NCBI RefSeq assembly: GCF_007570825.1
Contig: NZ_SUNB01000002.1
Coordinates: 186,001 to 250,000, forward strand
Reading direction: 5' to 3'
DNA: 64,000 nucleotides
DNA from: Pleionea sediminis
Lineage (GTDB): Bacteria > Pseudomonadota > Gammaproteobacteria > Enterobacterales > Kangiellaceae
Position numbers and translations under genes: made by a program. The notes under the pieces were generated by a model that was not told the origin of the DNA, ran no database searches, and saw only the letters and a list, made by a program, of their open reading frames with translations. This document shows positions 55,401 through 63,666 of this stretch, in pieces (position 1 is the stretch's first letter; every line of letters starts with the position of its first letter).

Positions 55401-56629
55401 CGCTCAGTCTCGCCAAACGTTTTAATGACAAAATCGCACTCATCTTTTTTGATCTAAACAGCTTTAAGATGATCAACGATTCAATGGGACATGCTACTGG
55501 TGATCAGTTGTTACAAGCTGTCGCACATCGATTAAGAAATATTTTACGAGATACAGATAATACGGCCCGACTGGGCGGTGACGAGTTTACAATAATTTTA
55601 GAACGAGTTGCCGATCACGACGACATCATTAGAACCATAAATCGATTGATTGAGGAAATGTCGCAACCTTTCGACTTAACGATTCAATCAGTAATCACCT
55701 CTGTTAGCATTGGCGTTTCAATTTACCCGGAAGATGGCAAAACGACGGATGAGTTATTGAAACATGCTGATATTGCCATGTATGAAGCGAAGAGAAACCC
55801 AGATGTTGATTACTGCTTTTATCATAAAGATATGAACGCATCGCTTGTGCACCGCATGGGAATCGAAAGAGACTTAGAGAACGCAATCGCCAATGATGAA
55901 TTTAAAACTTACTTTCAACCCAGAGTTGATGTTAAAAGTAATACGATTAGCGGTTTCGAAGCGCTCATTCGCTGGATACATCCAGAAAAAGGATTAGTTT
56001 CTCCCGGCGATTTCATACCGGTTGCAGAAGAGAGCGGGAAAATTATTTATTTGGGCAGTTGGATATTATTTGATGCCTGTAAACAATGTTCCAAATGGCA
56101 CAATGAAGGACACCACGTTAATGTATCGGTGAATATTGCAGCAATGCAATTTCAACAATCAGATCTCATAAACATTGTAGAGCAAGCCATTAAATCGGCT
56201 AAAATACCTCCTGAGAGTTTGGAGTTAGAAATTACAGAAGGAACTCTAATTCGAAATCTCGAGCACACACGCAGAGTGCTTTACGACTTAAAACGCATTG
56301 GAGTTAAAATCGCTTTAGATGATTTTGGAACAGGTTACTCCTCGCTGGCTTATTTACAACAGTTGCCGATTGACGTTTTGAAAATTGATCGATCGTTTAT
56401 AATACAACTTAGTCAAACTAAGAAATCCGCAATGCTTTGTAAAGCAATCATTAATATGGCACACAGTCTCGATATTGAAGTCGTAGCAGAAGGTGTTGAA
56501 ACTGAGGAGCAATTGGAGTTTATTCGAGAGTCAATGTGCGAAGAATATCAGGGATTTCTATTTGGTAAACCACAGCCAATAGAGGAAATCAAATATACTC
56601 CGCAACAATATTGGAAAAAGGATCATTAA
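52472..56629 (+). CDS. Propeller sensor-PAS-GGDEF-EAL protein
   Basis: A 1385-residue inner-membrane c-di-GMP enzyme. It has a signal anchor (about 9-28), a periplasmic two-component-regulator-type beta-propeller (about 40-690: repeats such as DVWLATNVGLFKY, NLWLGTLNGVIKY and GIAWIGTSQGLEKW), a Y_Y_Y domain (about 690-780), one membrane helix (about 790-808), a PAS-like domain (about 830-950) and a GGDEF domain. LGGDEF lies near 1035 and FEALIRW near 1160; the EAL domain ends the protein with the DDFGTGYSSL motif. Intact GGDEF and EAL motifs mean that both cyclase and phosphodiesterase activity are possible. The propeller probably binds a saccharide or other extracellular ligand. Confidence 0.93.
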   Translation: MRFHLSSVTFRLTLTALIFLLGSSNSHSNAYAVPELVVKRLPENSTYRTTYIYHITQLSSGFLLFCTQSGAQLYDGYQFIPLKIQSDNKESSPLDVAVHSAIEDSNKDVWLATNVGLFKYSSETAELEKIDFKSNGVLNIDIREIIQDKNGNLWLGTLNGVIKYNPQTKESKGYSRKVVNDKLVPSGKVLTLLEHKNKVWVGTNGGLFYVELDKPESNELVPHMTDVYITSSDIIDEDTLWFGTDQLGIYKYDTNTETAEVHESSLETPLELKTKSVWYVYKAPSGRIWIGYWDKGITVYDPVTKLQFSLEHRPSDNSALPGDTVEMITADHTGAVWITTSNGAAIFNPQTITFQRLRQIADHPNSLSSGNVASITEDKEGIAWIGTSQGLEKWDTITNHVNPIKITTKEGKPLNTNTIWRLDSIDDDYLILITDAGALKFNKNSNQAEWLSPNTLGKIPFYSLAKLPNENFLISSSAARIFLVDAKKEHSRLIYDASQHSITSHIEYFNIILNTTNETVWLGSPTGLYQVTFENNYSIIKEIKHYFRSQIIHDLQLDSKNNIWVATANNGIHVIPINNPNEILKTITVEDGLPSNNVLDLIFQDNQLWFSTNELIGQIDAESYKLQIYPQVSSKSLRFIENCSWLTPNDFLYLCGTEIIGFDPQILSFIDEHYPIRLTKVERMHKPDTRFKPLADVPELEFFPDDSLLTFHFSQLDYLTSDLLHYEYKLQGYDKNWLSPKNINRASYTHLPDGSYQLKVRSTNQLGEWSKAKTILNIKMHPPWWKTSLAKFIYLVLAVTTIVLIYCARRSKRRQELAAMEAIKRSEENLRDVLWGSGDQYWRWDLKTNLIHRTSKLKLNEIPKEECIQSNDLFDRIHPEDQSLVDEMIVQHINGHCEHYEAQFRILDKDDKTWHWVLSRGRIVERDENDKPAMIAGTTKDINELKLTEDRLRHLANFDQLTELPNRSMFHEQMKHALSLAKRFNDKIALIFFDLNSFKMINDSMGHATGDQLLQAVAHRLRNILRDTDNTARLGGDEFTIILERVADHDDIIRTINRLIEEMSQPFDLTIQSVITSVSIGVSIYPEDGKTTDELLKHADIAMYEAKRNPDVDYCFYHKDMNASLVHRMGIERDLENAIANDEFKTYFQPRVDVKSNTISGFEALIRWIHPEKGLVSPGDFIPVAEESGKIIYLGSWILFDACKQCSKWHNEGHHVNVSVNIAAMQFQQSDLINIVEQAIKSAKIPPESLELEITEGTLIRNLEHTRRVLYDLKRIGVKIALDDFGTGYSSLAYLQQLPIDVLKIDRSFIIQLSQTKKSAMLCKAIINMAHSLDIEVVAEGVETEEQLEFIRESMCEEYQGFLFGKPQPIEEIKYTPQQYWKKDH

Positions 56630-56905
56630 TTCAAACTTTACTGCTTTAATATATCCCCCTTCGAAACGTCTAGAAGTAAATACAGTTTTCTAATACAAAG
56701 TATTTAGTTCCCCAAAATATAAAAACGAAATGTTTCGGATTAAAGGGGTGCCTAAAAGAAATATAACGCTTCATAATTAGATTGGTAACGAATATAGACT
56801 TATGGCTTACCGAAAAATTATAAGCCAAAAGCTCACACTACCATGAAGAATCCTTCGGTTAATAAACTTACACATCAACATCAAAGACAAGGAAGAAGTC
56901 AGTTA

Positions 56906-59287
56906 TTATTCGATACAACTCGATAATTCATTAATCCACTGTTCAATGACTGCAGTAGCCTCTTCATCTACACTCAGTGAAGCTAATGGTGGCATTCGGT
57001 TACCATCCAAAGCTTGCATTCTCAGTAATACAATAGACCGAGCAGCGTCACCGGGAGCAAGTCTTCGTGCATTGTCAACGCCCAGATCACCGGCTGTTGG
57101 AGCAACATCGCACAAGTTTGTATCTTGCAATGTCGTCGAATAACGTAAATCGATAAAGCTACCCTGCGCTCCGGGACGATGACAGTTTGAGCAATTGCTA
57201 TGTAAATAGCTACGAGCTCTCTGTTCGACAGTTGAGTTGATATCCGAAAGCGCTACCAGAGAGTCCTCTAACTCACTATCAATCAATGATGAAAGAAACC
57301 CAATATCAGACAGTAAATCAAGTTGGTTATTAGTCGCAACCGGACCCACCCGATTTAACTGAGTAACTTCTAATCCTAAACTGTGATTTGCGGCTTGAGT
57401 ATGGCATACCGCGCACTCCGCTTGACTTGGAAAGGTATGAATAAAATCACCAACATCTTTTGTTTTACCTTCAGTGAGCAGTACCGCCTCTGTCTGTTCA
57501 TCGTTCCACTCATAACTAAAACCCTGCCAACCACCAGGAAGATTAACCAATAAACGAGTTTCCAAATAAGAATTATTATTTAAAAAGTGTTTGATCAATA
57601 TTGAATTTTCCGGAAATATAAAATCGCCCTCTTCGGTAATTTCGATCGTTTCGTCATCAGGAATAGCAAAAGCACGGTCTTTACTGGCACCGTCAGACCA
57701 CAATATTGATTGAATCTGATAATTCATTACGCCTTGAGTATAAGACTTTTCGACGGTGTCGAAACATCCTACATCACTTAGGTTTTCCGGCATCTCGGTG
57801 ACGGTCGCGCCGCCCGTTGCCGTTATTTTAAAAACTTCATCCCCTGCATCACCTTGTAGGTTTAATAAATAGACCTCACCATCAATTCCTTGCGCCATTC
57901 CTGCAATAATTCTTTGACTATTGAATGTCAATGTATAGTCACTGCCTTCAGGAGCATTTGCCGAAACGGATAAAAATTGCGATGAAAATGTATCTCCCCA
58001 TAAATAGAGGCCTGCTAAACTGGGCGAGTCATCACCTCGATAGACATAACCTCCCACCGTGGAGACACCAACCGATCTAGGATACTGAGTAACCGGTAAT
58101 TCAAAATCGTCTGGATTACAATCGCCTCCATCAAAACATTGGTCACCTTCCATAATTGGCCAACCATAGTTTCCTCCTGCTGTGACACGATCGACCTCTT
58201 CAAAAGTTGACTCACCAACGTCAGCAACCCAAAGTTCACCAGTTAACGCATCAAAACTGAATCGCCACGGGTTACGAAATCCATAGGCGTAGATCTCAGG
58301 GCAATTTCCTGCCTGACTGCTTCCTGAGTCACAAACCTCCTGCCCCGTATTCAATGGATTTGATTCAGGAATGTCATAACCACTTTCGGTTACTGAAATA
58401 CGAATAATCGTACCGTGCAGTGTTGATAAATCTTGTGACTCAGTTGCATCCCATCCACCATCGCCAAAGCTTGCGTATAGAAAGCCGTCTGGTCCAAAAG
58501 CAATATCACCACCGTTATGATTATTCGCTGGCTGGGGCAATGTAATAAGTCTTAACTCTGAATTGGCATCAATGGTTTGATTGCTAGTATTAATGGTGAA
58601 TCGAGAAATCGTCGAGCGGCCGCTATTTTGGCCATCATTGTAGACAATATAAACATAATTGCTGGTCGGGTAGTCAGGATGAATTGCCAGGCCAGTCAAT
58701 CCCATCTCTAATTGCGTCGTCACTCGGCTTGTTATATCCAACACTAAATCGAAACTATCAACTGTCGGAGAATTATCAAATCGAACAATACGGCCGTCAC
58801 GCAAAGCAGCTAGCCAGAATGAACTATCGGACAAAGGCTGAACCATCGCTAGCGGTGCCCCCATAAATGGCAAAGATGGAAAACTAGGTTCAAATGAAAC
58901 ATCGCCAGGGTCAGTGCTTACAGGCTCGGGCGGCAAACAAGATAGATTCGATAAACGCTCTCCTAATACTTCAACCTCGCGTTCTGCAGAAGCTGTATTA
59001 CCCGCGTTGTCCGTCGCAGTATAGGTTAACGTGTAATTGCCCGCGACACTAGAATCAACAGCGCCGCTGATCGTTACCGAAACATTACCATCGATATTAT
59101 CTTGCGCGGTTGCACCGGCTTCTTGATATTCCGAATGAATAAACAGTTGTACTGGATTTTGGCCAAGTAGCGTAATTACCGGAGCTTCAGAATCTTGCTG
59201 AGAGTTGCCGCCGCCACTTGATCCACCACAGCCAATTAATGTGAGAGTAGCCAGAGAACAAATAAACATCCATCGAACAATAACCAT
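56906..59287 (-). CDS. Sorbosone-dehydrogenase-like/cytochrome fusion lipoprotein
   Basis: A 793-residue lipoprotein (lipobox LIGCG, about residues 17-21). An Ig-like domain (DUF5011 type, about 35-108) is followed by a glucose/sorbosone dehydrogenase-like beta-propeller (about 130-490: LTGLAIHPDY, NHNGGDIAFGPDGFLY, YGWPIMEG) and a C-terminal region (about 505-793) like the SO2930-type cytochrome family. The latter has two haem c motifs, CAVCH (near 628) and CSNCH (near 700). A probable periplasmic or outer-membrane redox protein. PQQ use is inferred from the family. It is transcribed alone. Confidence 0.85.
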   Translation of the reverse strand: MVIVRWMFICSLATLTLIGCGGSSGGGNSQQDSEAPVITLLGQNPVQLFIHSEYQEAGATAQDNIDGNVSVTISGAVDSSVAGNYTLTYTATDNAGNTASAEREVEVLGERLSNLSCLPPEPVSTDPGDVSFEPSFPSLPFMGAPLAMVQPLSDSSFWLAALRDGRIVRFDNSPTVDSFDLVLDITSRVTTQLEMGLTGLAIHPDYPTSNYVYIVYNDGQNSGRSTISRFTINTSNQTIDANSELRLITLPQPANNHNGGDIAFGPDGFLYASFGDGGWDATESQDLSTLHGTIIRISVTESGYDIPESNPLNTGQEVCDSGSSQAGNCPEIYAYGFRNPWRFSFDALTGELWVADVGESTFEEVDRVTAGGNYGWPIMEGDQCFDGGDCNPDDFELPVTQYPRSVGVSTVGGYVYRGDDSPSLAGLYLWGDTFSSQFLSVSANAPEGSDYTLTFNSQRIIAGMAQGIDGEVYLLNLQGDAGDEVFKITATGGATVTEMPENLSDVGCFDTVEKSYTQGVMNYQIQSILWSDGASKDRAFAIPDDETIEITEEGDFIFPENSILIKHFLNNNSYLETRLLVNLPGGWQGFSYEWNDEQTEAVLLTEGKTKDVGDFIHTFPSQAECAVCHTQAANHSLGLEVTQLNRVGPVATNNQLDLLSDIGFLSSLIDSELEDSLVALSDINSTVEQRARSYLHSNCSNCHRPGAQGSFIDLRYSTTLQDTNLCDVAPTAGDLGVDNARRLAPGDAARSIVLLRMQALDGNRMPPLASLSVDEEATAVIEQWINELSSCIE

Positions 59288-59471
59288 AGCAATATCCTAA
59301 ATTTGAGCACAATGTTTGATTTTTAAACGACTCTTTTCTGCTAAACTACGACAAAATAAATAAAACCAATAGCAGCAATGGATAAGCGGTCTAATTACAG
59401 GGTTTAGTGAGATCACCTATCTTCAAAAACGTTAAACAATTCACACTGAACAGCTATTTATTTGAAACAAG

Positions 59472-59888
59472 ATGATTGAAATTAAAGAAAATATTTGCAT
59501 ATCAAGCTCAGAAATAGAAATGAACGCCATCCGCTCGCAAGGTGCAGGCGGGCAAAACGTCAATAAAGTGTCCACAGCCATCCACTTGCGATTCGACATT
59601 AACCAATCCTCATTGCCAGAGGAATATAAAGAACGCCTACTCTCCTATTCTGATTCTCGAATCACTAATGACGGCATAATCAATATCAAGGCACAAAGTT
59701 TTCGTACACAAGAAAAAAATAAAGTCGATGCCATAGAACGACTCAGAGAATTAATTTTAGAAGCAACAAAAGTTCAAAAGCAGCGTAAAGCAACAAAGCC
59801 GTCAAAAGCATCTCAACAAAAACGGATGGATTCAAAATCCAAACACGGGCAACGCAAACAGCTACGCCAAAAAATTCAGTTCGATTAA
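59472..59888 (+). CDS. arfB: Alternative ribosome-rescue factor ArfB
   Basis: A 138-residue peptidyl-tRNA hydrolase-type factor with the catalytic GGQ (26-28) in RSQGAGGQNVNKVSTA. A Lys/Arg/Gln-rich C-terminal tail (about 103-138) enters the mRNA channel of stalled ribosomes. The length and tail fit ArfB (YaeJ) and exclude class I release factors, which are much longer. Transcribed alone. Confidence 0.95.
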   Translation: MIEIKENICISSSEIEMNAIRSQGAGGQNVNKVSTAIHLRFDINQSSLPEEYKERLLSYSDSRITNDGIINIKAQSFRTQEKNKVDAIERLRELILEATKVQKQRKATKPSKASQQKRMDSKSKHGQRKQLRQKIQFD

Positions 59889-59975
59889 AGTTTCATCTTA
59901 ATTCATTTGTTAACTTTAATTGCTTTAATATTGATCATATTAACAGAGCCCCCGATATCACTGATCTAAACCTTC

Positions 59976-60010
59976 TTTTCCACAAGCTTATCAACCAAAA
60001 CTGGGGACAA
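59976..60010 (+). repeat. 35-bp repeat, copy 1
   Basis: TTTTCCACA, three bases, TTATCAACC, four bases, CTGGGGA, then CAA. The first 9-mer differs from the DnaA box TTATCCACA at one base. It aligns without gaps to copies 2 and 3. Copy starts are 276 bp and 266 bp apart. Confidence 0.8.
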
Positions 60011-60251
60011 TCGAGACCTAGCACTGCAATTTCTAGCTCGAATAATGATCCGCAACGATAACTAAACAAAAATTGCGCCAATTGCATTACCAACCAACTT
60101 AAGAATCTGAGTTATTGAGTAAATTTAAATCGATGATGTCTCTATTTTGCCTCATTGAACATCAGTCAAACAATTAATGAAGAAACAGTAAAGTGCTTAA
60201 CAAAATTTGCACGAAGTCATCGAAGCCTTGCAACATAAGGCGAGGATCATT

Positions 60252-60286
60252 TTGTCCACAAGCTTATTAACTTATTCTGGGGAAAA
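60252..60286 (+). repeat. 35-bp repeat, copy 2
   Basis: TTGTCCACA, AGC, TTATTAACT, TATT, CTGGGGA, AAA. Same gap-free layout as the other copies; the leading 9-mer has one mismatch to TTATCCACA. Confidence 0.8.
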
Positions 60287-60517
60287 GCAACGAGCCAACT
60301 CTGACTAAGTGGATTAATCATCAAGCGTAAGAATGTCTTTAGAATAAAAGTCAAACAAAAAGAATGCACGATCATTTGAAATCGTTTCCTGAATATAAAA
60401 AAAATTAAATAAATGCTTTACGAATATTCCAAAATAAGAAACCGATCATTTCATGATCATGGCTATCAATTTTTAATCGTTTCAACATACGACGCTTATG
60501 ATCTGGGCTGGATCCAT

Positions 60518-60552
60518 TTATCCACAAACTTATCAACGTAAACTGGGGAAAA
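60518..60552 (+). repeat. 35-bp repeat, copy 3
   Basis: TTATCCACA (a perfect DnaA box), AAC, TTATCAACG, TAAA, CTGGGGA, AAA. The best-conserved copy, 125 bp from the stop of the deacetylase gene. Confidence 0.82.
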
Positions 60553-60676
60553 TGAATAGTATTAACTGTGACTCACTAGAATGTGAGTAACTGAAAGCTC
60601 GTATCAATAGAATGAAATAATTGTATTTGTCAAATCGAAGGAACATACTTTATTGCGTTAACGACTAAAACTCGAG

Positions 60677-61591
60677 TCATTTACGAATGATAATTCCATA
60701 CTTAATCAACTTCGGCATTTCATATCGTTTCGATTCGGCAGGATATCGTAATCCTTCAACATTCCGCGATTTTGCAATTGACCATAATATACTCTCACCT
60801 GCGGGTAATATGTCTGGCTGCTGCTCGTAAACCTCATCTTGGAAAGCCTTTTCAGAATCAATAAGCGACCAGCCCTTTTGTTTGAACATATTAATAACGT
60901 CACCAAGAAAAGCCGCATTGATGGCATTCGTATGTAATAAGAGCACATGACGAATGCTTCGATTCAACAGTTTTTGTGAAAGCTCGTCATAATATTTAGC
61001 GCGTTCCCAAAGATGCTCAAGATAACGATCACGCAGTTGCTTTATTTTCTCTTCTTCACCGGCATGTAACAGCGTGCGGTAAATTTGATCGTAATACCAG
61101 TCACTGGCATCAATGCTTACAGAGCCTATTTCATAACCATTAAGCGCCAGCCAGTCTCGTACACCATCACGCTTTTCAAATGTATTACCTTGTTTTAAAT
61201 AAGGAAAGCGAAAACGCTTATTCCAGTTATCCAGATGTTCCAGTAACTCTTCATTCCTTTTAATATCTTGAACGAATTGTTCAATCGAAATGTCTTCAGA
61301 ATGGAAATACCAATGACTGTAGGTATGATTAGCAATAAAATGTCCGTACTGACTCCAATCTTTAACTAACCGTAAACCATCAGTCGAATTAACTCTCTCT
61401 CCTGTAACGAAAAAATGAGCTCTTACTTTTGCTTGACTTAAATGAGTCAGGATGGATTGATTCCATTTCTTGGCTTGTGGTTGACGACTCGGATCTAATC
61501 CATCATCGAAAGTGAGAGCAACAGATTGGCAATCAGCAGCTTGATTTATCATCAATAGAATAAATAACCAAAAGACATTATTGGGTATCAT
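60677..61591 (-). CDS. Polysaccharide deacetylase (NodB homology) family protein
   Basis: A 304-residue secreted protein. A signal peptide (about 1-22) precedes a NodB domain with the ALTFDDG motif (metal-binding Asp), HFFVTG, and the HTYSH His pair; RFPYLKQG is the later arginine motif. It may deacetylate peptidoglycan or another cell-surface sugar polymer. Its place beside a peptidoglycan-peptidase fusion on the same strand is suggestive of a wall role, but substrate is unknown. A gap of 62 bp, containing a hairpin, separates it from that gene. Confidence 0.87.
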   Translation of the reverse strand: MIPNNVFWLFILLMINQAADCQSVALTFDDGLDPSRQPQAKKWNQSILTHLSQAKVRAHFFVTGERVNSTDGLRLVKDWSQYGHFIANHTYSHWYFHSEDISIEQFVQDIKRNEELLEHLDNWNKRFRFPYLKQGNTFEKRDGVRDWLALNGYEIGSVSIDASDWYYDQIYRTLLHAGEEEKIKQLRDRYLEHLWERAKYYDELSQKLLNRSIRHVLLLHTNAINAAFLGDVINMFKQKGWSLIDSEKAFQDEVYEQQPDILPAGESILWSIAKSRNVEGLRYPAESKRYEMPKLIKYGIIIRK

Positions 61592-61606
61592 TTATTTTCC
61601 TTACTT

Positions 61607-61629
61607 AAGCCCGGCAATAATTGCCAGGC
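61607..61629 (-). terminator. Hairpin after the M56-M23 gene
   Basis: AGCCCGGCAA and TTGCCAGGCT pair with one mismatch around a 3-nt loop, 25 bp beyond the stop at 61654. The T tract on the minus strand is poor, so it may be only a weak terminator between the two genes. Confidence 0.5.
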
Positions 61630-61653
61630 TAGTGATAATCGGTAGTTCCTCGA

Positions 61654-63102
61654 TTATGATTTAAAAGGATAATATTGATTTGGGTCGACACGCTTGCCAT
61701 CTTTTAGTATTTCGAAGTGGACATGCGGTCCAGTTGCTCGACCAGTTTCTCCCACTCGCCCAATAAGTTGGCCCTGCTCAACTTGATCGCCCTCTTTCAC
61801 ATTCAATACATTTAAGTGCGAATACAAGCTTTGGACACCATTTCCATGATCAATAATGATAATAGTTCCATAGTTCTTAAAGCCCTCAAGATGCTCAGTC
61901 GAGGTTACCACACGACCGGATGCAGCAGCTACGACTGGGGTATCCAGACTGGCTGCCAAATCAACACCACGATGAAACTTGTGAAACCTATTATTATCTC
62001 CGTAGTTAGAAGACAAACGTGCTTTTTTAACCGGATGAATCATCGTGAGTGATTCCGAATTGCTTGACTCATGCGCTGCCGGATAAATACTCATCGCGAG
62101 CGAACTAAATCCCAAACAAAACGCCAGTAAAGATATCTTCTGGGTAGAACGCTTGATTCTGACTGGCGAAGGGCTCATGATATGTTGAATTCTCATTGTT
62201 ATTCTCCTTAGTGATTTCGATGAGAAGGCGGCAACCACTTGATTGGCGTCACTGGTTGCCGATTTGCGGAGGATTTTGAGCATCGCTTGCGCATAAATCC
62301 TCCGCAAATTTGATTGGCGACTTAGCACACTCCGATCGCAACTGCTCTCAATTGCCCACTGGAGTTGTTGATACATGAGTCGCAAAAATGGATTAAACCA
62401 AAACAGTCCAACGCACCATTGAAAAAATAATACAAGTCGACCGTCTTGGCGTTTCAAATGGGTTAGCTCATGCTGAATAACTAATCGCAATTCATCTCTT
62501 GATAGTTTTTCCAATGCATATTCGGACAGAATCAGGTAGTTCGTTGAACCTTGAAAAATAAATGGCGAAATAGTCATATTCGATATTCGAATCGTAAGAG
62601 CGTAGCGTTTTTCTAATCGTCTAAGTAACGGAATACTGCAATTGCCGAACTGTGACGAGATCGCAGCTATACTTTTTGACTGCCTCACTAAGCGGTGCAA
62701 GTGAATTAATTTATAAGCCAGAATAACACTGTTATATAAAGCACCTATTACGCACAGTCCAAACCATAAAGTAAGCGTTATTGTAAAAAAGCTTACCTGC
62801 GTTAAGTCTTCAATATCATCTTTTTGTGATTCAAAGTCAGAAGAGTCCGCCACTTGAATCCAGTCAATCGATGGTAACTGGACCACCCCAATGAATTCAT
62901 TGGTTGCAGGAATAAAGTGATAGAAAATAGTTGCCGCACTCGTTAATAAAACGACAACCCAAAATCCACGCCAGGCATCAATCCACGGCCATTGATAAGC
63001 CAAAAGGCGAGCGAGAGAGTAAGCCATTCCCGCTGCGATAAGACTAAACACAGAAGCAGTAGCGAAAGATTCTATAAGATGTATCCATTCACCGGTCATC
63101 AT
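61654..63102 (-). CDS. M56 (BlaR1-like) membrane peptidase fused to an M23 endopeptidase
   Basis: A 482-residue fusion. The N-terminal part has membrane segments (about 10-35, 45-65, 105-130 and 330-345) and an M56-type zinc motif HELTH (211-215). The C-terminal domain (about 365-482) is an M23 lysostaphin-type peptidase with HRGVDLA and HVHFEI motifs. In classical BlaR1 the C-terminal part is a beta-lactam sensor. Here a peptidoglycan endopeptidase stands there. NCBI names such proteins M23/M56 metallopeptidases. ATG 63102 (GAGG upstream) overlaps the BlaI-like gene by 14 bases. Confidence 0.9.
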   Translation of the reverse strand: MMTGEWIHLIESFATASVFSLIAAGMAYSLARLLAYQWPWIDAWRGFWVVVLLTSAATIFYHFIPATNEFIGVVQLPSIDWIQVADSSDFESQKDDIEDLTQVSFFTITLTLWFGLCVIGALYNSVILAYKLIHLHRLVRQSKSIAAISSQFGNCSIPLLRRLEKRYALTIRISNMTISPFIFQGSTNYLILSEYALEKLSRDELRLVIQHELTHLKRQDGRLVLFFQWCVGLFWFNPFLRLMYQQLQWAIESSCDRSVLSRQSNLRRIYAQAMLKILRKSATSDANQVVAAFSSKSLRRITMRIQHIMSPSPVRIKRSTQKISLLAFCLGFSSLAMSIYPAAHESSNSESLTMIHPVKKARLSSNYGDNNRFHKFHRGVDLAASLDTPVVAAASGRVVTSTEHLEGFKNYGTIIIIDHGNGVQSLYSHLNVLNVKEGDQVEQGQLIGRVGETGRATGPHVHFEILKDGKRVDPNQYYPFKS

Positions 63103-63496
63103 GCTCGACCTCTTGCTCAAGCAGCTGCTCTAACTCTGATAATTCACTCTCATCCAACAGCTTACTTTCAGCAAACATGGCTACCGGTAACGCGCCGTCA
63201 ACTTCAAGCACACTGCGCGTAAAATCTTTAATAAAACCAGCTAACGTCTTTACTTTACTCACTTGTGGAGTGAACACACGAATGCCATGAACTTCTTCAA
63301 CTTTGAGAAAGCCCTTTTCAGTCATCCGTTCTAATGTTTTGCGAGTGGATGAATAAGACCAATCTAATTGTTGCTCAACCAAATTATGTATTTCACGAGC
63401 GCTTAGCGGAAACCTTCGCCATAACACTTTGAGCAATGCGAGTTCGGTAGGCGATGGCTTTGTTAACACTTCCGATGGAGTCTTTTTAATATTCAT
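63089..63496 (-). CDS. BlaI/MecI-type transcriptional repressor
   Basis: A 135-residue winged-helix repressor. The segment SPTELALLKVLWRRFPLSAREIHNL and WSYSSTRKTLERMTEKGFL match the BlaI/MecI DNA-binding domain, and the C-terminal dimerisation helix (ESELSELEQLLEQEVEH) follows. ATG 63496 is preferred to the longer reading from 63589, which lacks homology before MNIKKTPSE. Together with the overlapping M56 gene it forms a BlaI/BlaR1-like signalling pair. By analogy the M56 protein would inactivate the repressor when it receives a wall signal. Confidence 0.88.
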   Translation of the reverse strand: MNIKKTPSEVLTKPSPTELALLKVLWRRFPLSAREIHNLVEQQLDWSYSSTRKTLERMTEKGFLKVEEVHGIRVFTPQVSKVKTLAGFIKDFTRSVLEVDGALPVAMFAESKLLDESELSELEQLLEQEVEHDDR

Positions 63497-63666
63497 CTTT
63501 AATTTGCACTCATTAATTTGCGAGACAACGATCTCTAGCAAGCACGCTACAGATGACGCAAGTATGCGACAACTGTCGCACCTCGTCAATAAAAGAATTA
63601 AGGCAAGCTCCAGAAAGCTACAACACTAACAACAAAAATATATATTTTTACTTTTAATTCAGTTAT

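Larger units (their letters stand above)
59889..60676. other. AT-rich non-coding region with three 35-bp repeats and many GATC sites
   Basis: The longest stretch without a gene in the window (788 bp). It has three dispersed repeats headed by DnaA-box-like 9-mers (listed separately) and nine GATC sites between 59933 and 60514, about four times the random expectation. AT-rich tracts lie around 60398-60440. No open frame of 60 codons or more occurs. It may be a replication or regulatory locus, or an unrecognised RNA region. Confidence 0.6.

Noticed and set aside
56630-56905. A possible small RNA in the gap after the GGDEF-EAL gene
   Set aside because: The region is AT-rich with no clear terminator hairpin or promoter, so nothing can be supported.
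59976-60552. The three dispersed repeats read as a CRISPR array
   Set aside because: Copies are 35 bp but 231-241 bp of unrelated sequence lies between them, with no cas genes nearby; the DnaA-box-like explanation fits better.
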